Assembly (NCBI GenBank): GCA_900299145.1
Contig: OMIN01000081.1
Coordinates: 1-64,000 of the forward strand
Direction: 5' to 3'
DNA length: 64,000 bases
Source: Betaproteobacteria bacterium
GTDB taxonomy: Bacteria; Pseudomonadota; Gammaproteobacteria; Burkholderiales; SG8-41
Part shown: one piece after another, positions 42,325-50,161 of the stretch
Position numbering within the stretch: position 1 is the first letter of the stretch
Layout: each line of letters starts with the position of its first letter
Program-made: the position numbers and the translations under genes
Notes under the pieces: model-generated
Told to the model about the DNA's origin: nothing
The model's database searches: none
What the model saw: the letters and a program-made list of their open reading frames with translations, nothing else

Positions 42325-44445
42325 GTGCCAAAACAAGCAAGCAAAGCCACCATCCGCATCGCCGTAGACATCGGCGGCACTTTCACCGACGGCCTTGCCG
42401 TGCTCACCCCCGGCGGCCGCATCTGGGTCGCCAAAACGCTGACCACGCCGCGCGACCCCGGCGAGGCCGTGACCACGGTGATCGCCGATTTGCTGCGGCA
42501 GGTGACTCAGGCCAATGCCACCGCGGACGTGACCGCAAACGTAACTGAGGTCGTGCACGGCACCACGCTGGTGACCAACACGCTGATTGAACGCAAGGGC
42601 GCGAAGACGGGGCTGATCGTCACACAAGGCACGCGCGACGTGCTCACCATCGGTCGCGAAATTCGCTATGAACTTTACGACCTGAATCTCGAACTGCCCA
42701 AACCGCTGGTGGCGGAAGACAAGCGCCTTGAAGCCGGCGAGCGCATGGATGTCGAGGGTAACGTGGTGCAGGCATTGGCGCCCATCGAAATGGACCGGCT
42801 GATGGCGGCGCTCGGCAAGCTTGATATTGACGCGGTGGGCGTGTGTTTCCTGCATGCGTATGTGAATGACGCGCACGAAAAACAGGTGGAAGCCGCAATA
42901 CGCGCACGCTTTCCGAAACTTGCGGTGTCGATTTCGTCGAACATCGCGCGCGAAATCCGCGAGTTCGAGCGCATGTCCACCGTCGCGGCCAATGCCTACG
43001 TGCAGCCGCTGGTGGCGGATTATCTGGACAAGCTGGATACGTGTGTGCACAATCTCGCCCCCAAAGCGCCGCTGCGCATCATGATTTCCAGCGGTGGTTT
43101 TACGTCGGGCGCTGCGGCGGCGCAAACGCCGATTCAGTTGCTCGAGTCCGGCCCGGCGGGCGGCGTGCTGTCGGCGATGAACACCGCGCGCAACGCAGGC
43201 ATCGATCAGATACTCGCCTTCGACATGGGCGGCACCACGGCCAAGGCCTGCGTGGCGGTGGGAGGCGAACCGCTGATTTCGCACAGCTTCGAATGCGCGC
43301 GCGTGTCACGTTTCAAGCGAGGCAGTGGCCTGCCGATTTTGATTCCTAGCATTGATCTCATCGAAATCGGTGCGGGCGGCGGCTCGATTGCGCATGTGAA
43401 CGATCTGGGCTTGCTCAACGTCGGCCCCGAAAGCTCCGGCGCCGATCCCGGCCCGGCGTGTTACGCGCAAGGCGGTGCTGATGCGACGGTGACCGATGCC
43501 GATCTCGCGCTGGGGTATCTCAACGCGGACAACTTTCTCGGCGGCGAGATGAAGTTGCGTCGTGATTTGACCGACGCCGCGCTCGGCAAACTCGCCTCGA
43601 AACTCAAGCTCACCCACACCGAAGTCGCCTGGGGCATTTGCAACATCGTCAATGAAAACATGGCGGCCGCCGCGCGAATTCATATCGCGGAAAAGGGCCA
43701 TGACCCGCGCGACTTTACGATGGTGGCGACCGGCGGCGCGGGGCCGGTGCACGTGGTCGAAGTCGCGCGCAAACTCAATATTCCACGCGTGCTGGCGACC
43801 ATCGCCGCGGGCGCGGGCTCGTGCCTCGGGCTGCTTGCAGCGCCCGCCCGTGTGGATCGCGCATGGTCGCAGCCGTGCCTGCTGAAAGACATCCAGTGGA
43901 AGCAGGTTGCACGCGCCTACGAGGGCATGCGCAGCGACGCTGAGGATGAGTTGAAATCCGCCGGCGCGAATCTGCCGTCGATTAAATGGTACATCGGCGC
44001 GGAAATGCGTTATGCCGGGCAGGGGCACAATGTGTCGGTGAGCCTGCCATGGCGCGCGATCAACGATGGCATGTCCGCCGCGTTGTTGAAGGCGTTCGAG
44101 GCGAACTACACCAAGCTCTATGGCCATCTGGTGCCGGGGGCCGCGCCGCAGGTAATTACCTGGCGGCTGACCGGCCGGTCACAAGTGAAAAGCCATACGT
44201 TTACGTGGGGCGACAGTCGTGTGTCGGCGAAAACCGCGTTGCGCGGCAAGCGCGAGATTTACCTGCCGCTCAGGAAAAAATTCGGTGCAGCGCCGGTGTA
44301 TGACCGCTATTCGTTAAAGCCCGGCACGCGCCTGACCGGCCCGTTGATCCTGGAAGAACGCGAATCAACGCTGGTCGTGCCCGTGCGGGCGGATGTGCGC
44401 ATCCTGCGGGATTACACAGTAGAAGTGATGATCAGAGAGTTTTGA
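42325..44445 (+). CDS. hydantoinase/oxoprolinase family protein, A (ATPase) subunit
   Basis: 706 residues from GTG. The actin-like ATPase signatures are RIAVDIGGTFTDGLAV near residue 11, HGTTLVTNTLIERKGA, ILAFDMGGTTAKACV, EIGAGGGSIAHVN, GADPGPACYAQGG and VATGGAGPVHVVEVARKL. With the B subunit it forms an ATP-dependent amidohydrolase or carboxylase (N-methylhydantoinase, acetone or acetophenone carboxylase and relatives); the substrate cannot be read. The length is normal. The B gene starts 224 nt downstream, separated by two hairpin repeats and an AT19 copy, an unusually long gap for this pair. Confidence 0.92.
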   Translation: MPKQASKATIRIAVDIGGTFTDGLAVLTPGGRIWVAKTLTTPRDPGEAVTTVIADLLRQVTQANATADVTANVTEVVHGTTLVTNTLIERKGAKTGLIVTQGTRDVLTIGREIRYELYDLNLELPKPLVAEDKRLEAGERMDVEGNVVQALAPIEMDRLMAALGKLDIDAVGVCFLHAYVNDAHEKQVEAAIRARFPKLAVSISSNIAREIREFERMSTVAANAYVQPLVADYLDKLDTCVHNLAPKAPLRIMISSGGFTSGAAAAQTPIQLLESGPAGGVLSAMNTARNAGIDQILAFDMGGTTAKACVAVGGEPLISHSFECARVSRFKRGSGLPILIPSIDLIEIGAGGGSIAHVNDLGLLNVGPESSGADPGPACYAQGGADATVTDADLALGYLNADNFLGGEMKLRRDLTDAALGKLASKLKLTHTEVAWGICNIVNENMAAAARIHIAEKGHDPRDFTMVATGGAGPVHVVEVARKLNIPRVLATIAAGAGSCLGLLAAPARVDRAWSQPCLLKDIQWKQVARAYEGMRSDAEDELKSAGANLPSIKWYIGAEMRYAGQGHNVSVSLPWRAINDGMSAALLKAFEANYTKLYGHLVPGAAPQVITWRLTGRSQVKSHTFTWGDSRVSAKTALRGKREIYLPLRKKFGAAPVYDRYSLKPGTRLTGPLILEERESTLVVPVRADVRILRDYTVEVMIREF

Positions 44446-44492
44446 CAAATCGGCATCGACTGATCATGAAATGCGTCAATCGCCAACACGTC

Positions 44493-44514
44493 GTTCCAGC
44501 GAAAGCGCGAACCC
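44493..44514. repeat. decayed hairpin repeat
   Basis: GTTCCAGC-GAAA-GCGCGAAC keeps only part of the stem. It is about 50 nt after the hydantoinase A stop. Confidence 0.45.
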
Positions 44515-44572
44515 AGTTTGTTTGCACATGCGAAGCATCTGACTTGCGCCTGCGGCGCAGGTTACGTACTGG

Positions 44573-44592
44573 ATTCCAGCCTGCGCTGGAAT
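44573..44592. repeat. hairpin repeat, ATTCCAGC type
   Basis: ATTCCAGC-CTGC-GCTGGAAT, 8-bp perfect stem, with the flanks GG/GACG shared with the 42176 copy. It lies between the hydantoinase A and B genes. Confidence 0.7.
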
Positions 44593-44652
44593 GACGGCCT
44601 TGGGTAAGGTTAGCGCGGCGCGACAGGCTGGATATGCGGAATTAAAATATTT

Positions 44653-44671
44653 AATAAAATCAAATACTTAT
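44653..44671 (+). repeat. AT19 repeat copy overlapping the hydantoinase B start
   Basis: AATAAAATCAAATACTTAT; its last two bases are the A and T of the ATG start codon at 44670. No Shine-Dalgarno sequence lies upstream, so the repeat occupies the ribosome-binding position. Confidence 0.75.
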
Positions 44672-46220
44672 GAAACTAGACCCCATCACTCTTGAAATCC
44701 AGTGGAAGCGCCTGGTGTCGATGGTCGACGAAGCGTCCGCCGCGTTCGTGCGCACCTCGTTTTCGGTGCTGGTGCGCGAGGCCAACGACTTCGCCGTGGT
44801 GTTGACCGATGCGCAAGGCCGCTCGATCGCGCAGTCGATTTTGTCGATTCCGTCGTTCATCGGCACGCTGCCCGCCACCGTCAAACATTTTCTGCAAAAG
44901 TTTCCGCCGAAGACGCTCAAACCCGGCGACGTGATGATTACCAACGATCCGTGGATGGGCACCGGCCACATCCACGATGTCAACGTCGCGATGCCGATTT
45001 TCCACAAAGGCAAAATTATCGCGTATGCGGCGGTGGTGAGTCACATGCCCGATATCGGCGGGCGCATTCGCAATGCCGGCATCCGCGACATTTACGAAGA
45101 GGGATTGCAGATTCCGCGCATGAAGCTGATCAGTGCGGGAAAGCCCGACCAAAACCTGCTCGACGTGATCGCGCAAAACGTGCGTGTGCCGGAGCAAACG
45201 TTGGGCGACATCTGGGCGCAGGTGGCGGCGTGCAAGATGCTCGAAGAACGGTTAAAGCCGTTGCTGAAGGAAATCAACCTCGATCAATTGGGCAACGAAA
45301 TCCGCCGCCGCTCGGAAGCGGCGATGAAAAAGGCCATTCGCGAAGTGCCCGACGGCGTGTATCACGGGCACACTCAGCACGACGGCTTTGAAGAGCCGAT
45401 CATCATCAACGCAACGGTCACGGTCAAAGGCGACAAGCTGTCGATTGACTACACCGGCTCCAGCGCGCAAGTGCCGCGCGCGGTGAACGTGGTGCCGATT
45501 TACACTTTTGCGTATTCGGCCTTCGCGGTGAAAGCGCTGCTGTGCCCCGACGTGCCCAACAACGAAGGCAGCTTCACGCCGATCACCACCAGCGCGCCGC
45601 TGGGCTCAATTTTCAATCCAACTTACCCGGCGGCCAGCGGCGGTCGCGGCATGATCGGGCACATGATGGTGCCGGCGATTCTGATGGCGCTTGCCGATGT
45701 ACTGCCCGAGCGCGCGATTGCCGAAGGTTCCAGCAATTCGTCGATCACCGTCACCGGTGAGCATCGCGGCCGGCCGTACGCGGCGGTGAATTTCATGAAT
45801 GCGGGTCAGGGTGCAACGCAATACCGCGACGGCTTCACCATGCTGTCGTTCCCGTCGAACCTGTCGAACACGCCAATTGAAGTGTTTGAGCAAATGGCGC
45901 CGTTGCGGGTTGTCGAACGCGCCATTCGTCGAGGGAGCGGCGGCGCAGGTAAGCATAAGGGGGGTGACGGCTTGCGCTTCGAAGTCGAAGTCGCGGCCGA
46001 CACGCCAATGATGGCCTCGATGATCATGACGCGTTACAAAACCGCGCCGCAGGGGATTGCCGGCGGTACGCCGGGGAAAGTGGGCGGACTCTATTTGAAC
46101 GGCAAGGCGATCAATCCGGCCGATCATTGGGTGCTGAACAAAGGGGATCGGGTGGTGATGGAGACGGCGGGGGGTGGGGGATTTGGGTGCGCGGCTGGAC
46201 ACCCTATTTTACAGTCGTGA
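44670..46220 (+). CDS. hydantoinase/oxoprolinase family protein, B subunit, with altered C-terminus
   Basis: 516 residues. MKLDPITLEIQWKRLVSMVD, ITNDPWMGTGHIHDVNVAMP, IDYTGSSAQVPRAVNVVPIY and RGSGGAGKHKGGDGLRFEVE are standard HyuB motifs. Family members usually end some 20-50 residues after the Gly-rich GGGGFGDP stretch. Here the reading turns from METAGGGGFG into CAAGHPILQS and stops, directly before an AT-richer gene. The core is intact, so activity may survive. The likely cause is replacement of the 3' end by the inserted segment. Start overlaps an AT19 copy. Confidence 0.88.
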   Translation: MKLDPITLEIQWKRLVSMVDEASAAFVRTSFSVLVREANDFAVVLTDAQGRSIAQSILSIPSFIGTLPATVKHFLQKFPPKTLKPGDVMITNDPWMGTGHIHDVNVAMPIFHKGKIIAYAAVVSHMPDIGGRIRNAGIRDIYEEGLQIPRMKLISAGKPDQNLLDVIAQNVRVPEQTLGDIWAQVAACKMLEERLKPLLKEINLDQLGNEIRRRSEAAMKKAIREVPDGVYHGHTQHDGFEEPIIINATVTVKGDKLSIDYTGSSAQVPRAVNVVPIYTFAYSAFAVKALLCPDVPNNEGSFTPITTSAPLGSIFNPTYPAASGGRGMIGHMMVPAILMALADVLPERAIAEGSSNSSITVTGEHRGRPYAAVNFMNAGQGATQYRDGFTMLSFPSNLSNTPIEVFEQMAPLRVVERAIRRGSGGAGKHKGGDGLRFEVEVAADTPMMASMIMTRYKTAPQGIAGGTPGKVGGLYLNGKAINPADHWVLNKGDRVVMETAGGGGFGCAAGHPILQS

Positions 46221-46236
46221 AAGTAGGTTCAGCCTC

Positions 46237-46719
46237 ATGCAACCCCTCACTACAATTGCTGTGATACTTGGAGTCTTACTTTCAATTGTAATTGCTGGGG
46301 TTACTGGCCTACTATTTCGCGTGTGGCCTACGTCATTCCCTGATAGTGATCTTGTAGTCACACCGCGCGTAATTGAAAATCTCAGAGCTCTACGCGGCGA
46401 ACCAAAATTTGGGCCAGATCCAAAGCGGTTTTATCCTGGCGCTACTAACGAAGTTACGCGCAAAACTGTAGAAGAAGGCGTGAATCTCGTTTTAGACTAT
46501 TTAATTGTTGGGCTTCCGAAGGCGCCAAAAAAATCCTTTGTACTCACTACATTTAAACTATCTTTACCTGCATTCGAGCGCTATGACTCCGAAGAAATGG
46601 ATCAAACACTCTATTACTTCACTGAAGCAATGCGAATAGTGGGCATGCAAGGCTCGAATGAGCTACTTAATGTTTGGCGCTATGGATTTCCCTATGGTTG
46701 GGTACTCAAACGCACCTAG
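46237..46719 (+). CDS. membrane-anchored DUF4844-like protein
   Basis: 160 residues from ATG 46237. One N-terminal membrane segment (LTTIAVILGVLLSIVIAGVT) is followed by a soluble domain with PKRFYPGATNEVTRKTVEEG, KKSFVLTTFKLSLPAFERYD and GSNELLNVWRYGFPYG, which resembles DUF4844. Base use is visibly more AT-rich than the neighbours (TTA, AAA, ACT codons frequent), suggesting foreign origin. It sits exactly where the hydantoinase B tail is lost and is followed by a long inverted repeat. Function unknown. Confidence 0.65.
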   Translation: MQPLTTIAVILGVLLSIVIAGVTGLLFRVWPTSFPDSDLVVTPRVIENLRALRGEPKFGPDPKRFYPGATNEVTRKTVEEGVNLVLDYLIVGLPKAPKKSFVLTTFKLSLPAFERYDSEEMDQTLYYFTEAMRIVGMQGSNELLNVWRYGFPYGWVLKRT

Positions 46720-46724
46720 CCAGC

Positions 46725-46801
46725 GTAGCCCGTAAGAAGCGGAGCGTATTACGGGACAACGACAGCAAATCCTGTAATACGCTGCGCTCCTTACAGGCTA
46801 C
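46725..46801. repeat. long inverted repeat, GTAGCCCGTAAG arms
   Basis: GTAGCCCGTAAGAAGCGGAG (start of the left arm, 46725-46755) and a right arm 46771-46801 ending CTCCTTACAGGCTAC are imperfect complements about 31 nt long with a 15-nt loop. It lies directly after the DUF4844-like gene and may mark the border of the foreign segment. Confidence 0.75.
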
Positions 46802-46847
46802 GAATATCAATAGCTACGCATAAGCCCAATCGCGGCGTGCCGTTATG

Positions 46848-46982
46848 CTATGGCTTCTTTCCCACCGGCTTCGCCGGCTCCATAGCCTGTGAAGGCTGCG
46901 CACCTGTCGGCGCGAAGTAGGCGCTACTCAACGCGCGCGTAGCGCACCACGGCATTTCCTGCACGATCGTTTCTTCGCGCAC
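46848..46982 (-). pseudogene. remnant of a methyltransferase gene 3' end
   Basis: About 44 codons ending PTGAQPSQAMEPAKPVGKKP are nearly identical to the C-terminus encoded at 48995-49120 (same tail with ASKKP). The upstream part of that gene is absent: the frame continues into unrelated sequence overlapping the start region of a rightward Bug gene. This is a leftover 3' fragment of a duplicated or translocated copy, not a gene. Confidence 0.75.
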
Positions 46983-47006
46983 TTGGCTAACCACAGCAAG
47001 CGTAGA

Positions 47007-47984
47007 ATGCCAGCCATGCACCTCCTGCCCTGTTTCTCCGCCAGTTTGTTGTGGTTGATTTCCACAATGCCGGTATTTGCGCAACAAATCTACCCCTCAC
47101 GCCCAATCCGCCTCATCGTCAGTTGGGCGCCGGGCGGCGCGTCTGACCTGATCGCGCGCGTGGTGGGCGAAAAGCTCGGCGAGCAGTTGGGTCAGCAGTT
47201 CATGATCGACAACCGCGCAGGCGCCAGTGGCGCCATCGGTACGCAACTCGCGGCAAAAAGCGTGCCCGATGGCCACACCCTGCTGTTTGGCGGAGTGACG
47301 GAACTCGTGCTCAATCCGCAGATCGTGAAAGTGCCGTACGACCCGATGCGCGATTTCAGCACGGTGAGCCCTGCGGCGTTCGGCTACTACGTGATGGTGG
47401 TGCATCCCGCGCTGCCGGCCAAGTCGGTGTGGGAATTGATCGTGCTGGCGAAGTCGCGCCCCGGCGAAATAAACTATGCCTCGGGCGGCAGCGGCAGCAA
47501 TCTGGCGCTGGTCGCGGAGTTGTTCAAGGTCAAGGCCGGCATCCAGGTGGCGCACGTGCCGTACAAGGGTGGCGGCCCAGCGAGCGTGGCGGTAATGGCG
47601 GGCGAATCGCAGATGATGTTTGCCGCCACCGCGACAGTGATACCTTACGTTGAAGCCAAACGGCTGGCCGCACTAGCGATCACCGGCTTGAAGCGTTCGC
47701 CGCTGTTGCCGAACGTGCCGACGTTCGAGGAATCGGGCATGCGTGACATGGACGTGGGCATGTGGTTCGGCGTGCTGGCGCCGGCGGCGACGCAAAAAGA
47801 CATAGTGGCGCGTCTCAACAGCGAAGTGGTCAAGATGGCCGCAGAACCCGCCTATGGCAAGGCAATCGTCAAGCTGGGCTTTGAACCGCTGTCGAGCACG
47901 CCGGATAAATTCTCCGCCTTTATGCGCACCGAACTCGAGACATGGGGCAAGGTTATCAAGGCCGCTGGCATCAAGGGTGGTTGA
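47007..47984 (+). CDS. Bug/TctC-type periplasmic solute receptor
   Basis: About 325 residues; ATG 47007 or 47016 both give a signal peptide (MHLLPCFSASLLWLISTMPV, cleavage after FA). Core: YPSRPIRLIVSWAPGGASDL, DNRAGASGAIGTQLAAK, VKVPYDPMRDFSTVSPAAFG, VAHVPYKGGGPASVAVMAGE. It is followed by an enoyl-CoA hydratase gene after 156 nt on the same strand. Its upstream region is the methyltransferase remnant, so its promoter is probably recent or lies within that fragment. Confidence 0.9.
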   Translation: MPAMHLLPCFSASLLWLISTMPVFAQQIYPSRPIRLIVSWAPGGASDLIARVVGEKLGEQLGQQFMIDNRAGASGAIGTQLAAKSVPDGHTLLFGGVTELVLNPQIVKVPYDPMRDFSTVSPAAFGYYVMVVHPALPAKSVWELIVLAKSRPGEINYASGGSGSNLALVAELFKVKAGIQVAHVPYKGGGPASVAVMAGESQMMFAATATVIPYVEAKRLAALAITGLKRSPLLPNVPTFEESGMRDMDVGMWFGVLAPAATQKDIVARLNSEVVKMAAEPAYGKAIVKLGFEPLSSTPDKFSAFMRTELETWGKVIKAAGIKGG

Positions 47985-48140
47985 CGCGGCAGTACCAGAG
48001 ATTTCGTTCCAGGAGACTTTTTATGCAAATGATTGCCGCGAGGGGTTCCTTGCTCTCGATTACGCCGGAGAAGTAGTGACCAACGCACACGCTGCACGCA
48101 ATTTTCCTGTTCGTGTCTCAGTCACCCACGCAAAAACGCC

Positions 48141-48947
48141 ATGACCCAAATCACCCTGTCAGCATCCGTTGGTGATGCCGTTCTTTACACCATTGAGGAT
48201 CGCGTCGGTTACATCACGCTGAACCGTCCCGAAGCACGCAACGCGATGAACGATGCGGTGCGCCAGGGGCTGGTGGAGGCCTTCGCCGACGCATCGCTTA
48301 ACCCGGATGTATGGGTGGTAATCGTCTCCGGCGCGGGCGACAAAGCGTTTTGTGCCGGCGGTGATCTCAAGAGCAACGATCAGGCCGGGCGTTCGGGCCG
48401 GCGCCATGTCGCACCCATGACCGGGCCGGAACGCAATGTGTTCGAGGTGGTGCTCGAAACCATGAAGCCGGTGATCGCCGCGATCAATGGCCACGCCTAT
48501 GGCGGCGGACTGGAACTGACGCTGGCGTGCGACATCCGTATTGCGGCCGACCACGCGCGGCTGTGCCTGCCCGAAGCCAAACGCGGCATGGGCGCGAATT
48601 TCGCCTCGGTGGTGCTGCCGCGTATCGTGCCGCGCGGCATTGCGCTGAACATGCTTTACACGGCCGAGCCAATCACCGTGCAGGAAGCGCTGCACTGGGG
48701 GTTGGTGAACAAGGCCGTCCCCGGCGCGGAGCTTAAGTCAGCTGTGGAAAGCTACGCGCGGGCGCTGCTCAAGAACGCGCCGGTGACTCTGCGCCGTTAC
48801 AAGCGCATGGCGGTGAAGGGCTGGGAGCTTCCGGTGCCGACCGCTTTGCGGCTGGACGATGGCGCGAACCCGTATTTAAGCGAGGACCGCATCGAAGGCG
48901 TGCGCGCGTTCGTGGAAAAACGCGAGCCGCGCTGGCAGGCGAAATAG
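48141..48947 (+). CDS. enoyl-CoA hydratase/isomerase family protein
   Basis: 268 residues from ATG 48141. Crotonase motifs: RVGYITLNRPEARNAMND, GAGDKAFCAGGDLKSND (oxyanion hole), MKPVIAAINGHAYGGGLELT and CDIRIAADHARLCLPEAKRG. The two glutamates of classical hydratases can be placed at the ends of the HAYGGGLELT helix and EAKRGM, but their exact match is uncertain. It hydrates or isomerises an acyl-CoA in the cytoplasm. An upstream extension to 48033 has no support. Confidence 0.9.
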   Translation: MTQITLSASVGDAVLYTIEDRVGYITLNRPEARNAMNDAVRQGLVEAFADASLNPDVWVVIVSGAGDKAFCAGGDLKSNDQAGRSGRRHVAPMTGPERNVFEVVLETMKPVIAAINGHAYGGGLELTLACDIRIAADHARLCLPEAKRGMGANFASVVLPRIVPRGIALNMLYTAEPITVQEALHWGLVNKAVPGAELKSAVESYARALLKNAPVTLRRYKRMAVKGWELPVPTALRLDDGANPYLSEDRIEGVRAFVEKREPRWQAK

Positions 48948-48994
48948 TCGCTCACCGCGGACGCCGGGCGCAGGCAGCGCGGCGGTGCACAACG

Positions 48995-49915
48995 CTACGG
49001 CTTTTTACTTGCCGGCTTCGCCGGCTCCATAGCCTGTGAAGGCTGCGCACCTGTCGGCGCGAAGTAGGTGCTACTCACCGCGCGCGTAGCGCGCCACGGC
49101 ACCTCGGTAGTAAAGGTTTCCTCTTTGACGATGCGTTGCAGGCGCACGGTGCCGGTGATGGTGTTGCCGTCGACCTTACCTGTGAAGGTGTGGGTGACGA
49201 AACCGGCGTTGCCGACGGTCATGGCAAGGGTGAATTCGATGTCCGCGCCGTTCAGGTTCATTTTGTCGAGCACGCCGCGGCGGCTGCCGACGCGTACCAC
49301 GCCCTCGGCTTTTTGCAGTTGCTGCTCAAGCACGGCGGCGTAGCTGTATTTGGCGCCTTCGACCGGCAGCTCCCAGTTCCAGTAGCCTTCGACGCGCGCG
49401 GGCACCACTCACAGGTGCACCGCCGTGCTGTCGTGCGTATCCACCTTGTCCGGTTTCCAGCTGTCGCCCATGCCCCAGATCGGCGTCAGCACGCGCGTGC
49501 CGGGCTTGGCCTCGGCGAGGATTTTGGTGCGCAGCATGCGTTGCATTTCCGGCCACATCCACATGGTTATCACCGTGGCGCCGCTGATGTCAGTGTCGAA
49601 CACATCACGCTGGTAAAACTGCACTCGGTCGGCGAGGCCGGATTTTTTTGCTTCGGCGTTGGATTGCACGACGAGTTTTTCGTCGATGTCGACACCCCAG
49701 CCCTTGAGTTTGGCATTGGCGCGCGCAGCGGTGAGCACGATGCGCCCGTCGCCGGAGCCCAGATCGATCACCACATCGTCGTCTTTCAGATCGGCCAGCT
49801 TGACCATGCGATCGACGTTTTCCTGTGCGCTGCCAACGAAAATGGAAAAGCGCTCCTGCGCGTTTGCAAGGCCGGTGCACGCCAGAAAAAAGCAGGTCAA
49901 TAACAGTCGGTTCAT
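48995..49915 (-). pseudogene. SAM-dependent methyltransferase gene interrupted by in-frame TGA
   Basis: From ATG 49915 the frame encodes a signal-peptide-like N-terminus (MNRLLLTCFFLACTGLANAQ) and a class I methyltransferase domain (DDVVIDLGSGDGRIVLTAAR, then MWMWPEMQRMLRTKI). TGA at 49409-49411 (codon 169) interrupts it after STAVHL; the same frame continues with VVPARVEGYWNWELPVEGAK for 137 codons to 48995. Relatives have Trp here (LWVVPA), so TGG to TGA is the simplest explanation. No SECIS-like hairpin is evident, so selenocysteine is unlikely. It may be a recent pseudogene, or the first 168 codons may still give a protein. Its tail is duplicated at 46848-46982. Confidence 0.75.
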
Positions 49916-50020
49916 GGATTTCCGTTCGGGCTCAATCAGTTTGGTTGGGGCAAGCGCCGCGCATTGTAATGCGCGGCCGCCACGCTCGCCAGCGTCTGGC
50001 CACATGCTTGCGGCATTACT

Positions 50021-50038
50021 ATAAGTATCTGATTTAAT
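50021..50038 (-). repeat. AT19 repeat copy, CAGATACTTAT core
   Basis: The minus strand reads ATTAAATCAGATACTTAT, about 105 nt upstream of the methyltransferase start and 124 nt upstream of the divergent Bug gene. Confidence 0.7.
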
Positions 50039-50161
50039 GTATAAATTTACGACGATATGCCATAATCCCTTGCCGCCGGTGCGCTGTTGTACACGGCTTG
50101 TCGCTCGCAGCTATGTTGCTGCCGGCAACCCGGCGTTTTTTCCAGGCCCGAAATTCATACA

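Noticed and set aside
41821-44600. CRISPR array from the regularly similar hairpins
   Set aside because: The units are palindromic, irregularly spaced by 60 bp to more than 2 kb, and not separated by equal-length spacers; no cas genes are present.
2048-49411. General recoding of TGA in this genome
   Set aside because: TGA is the normal stop of several intact genes (for example the nitrate reductase and cobA, each followed at once by the next gene), so only the UGSC codon is read as selenocysteine.
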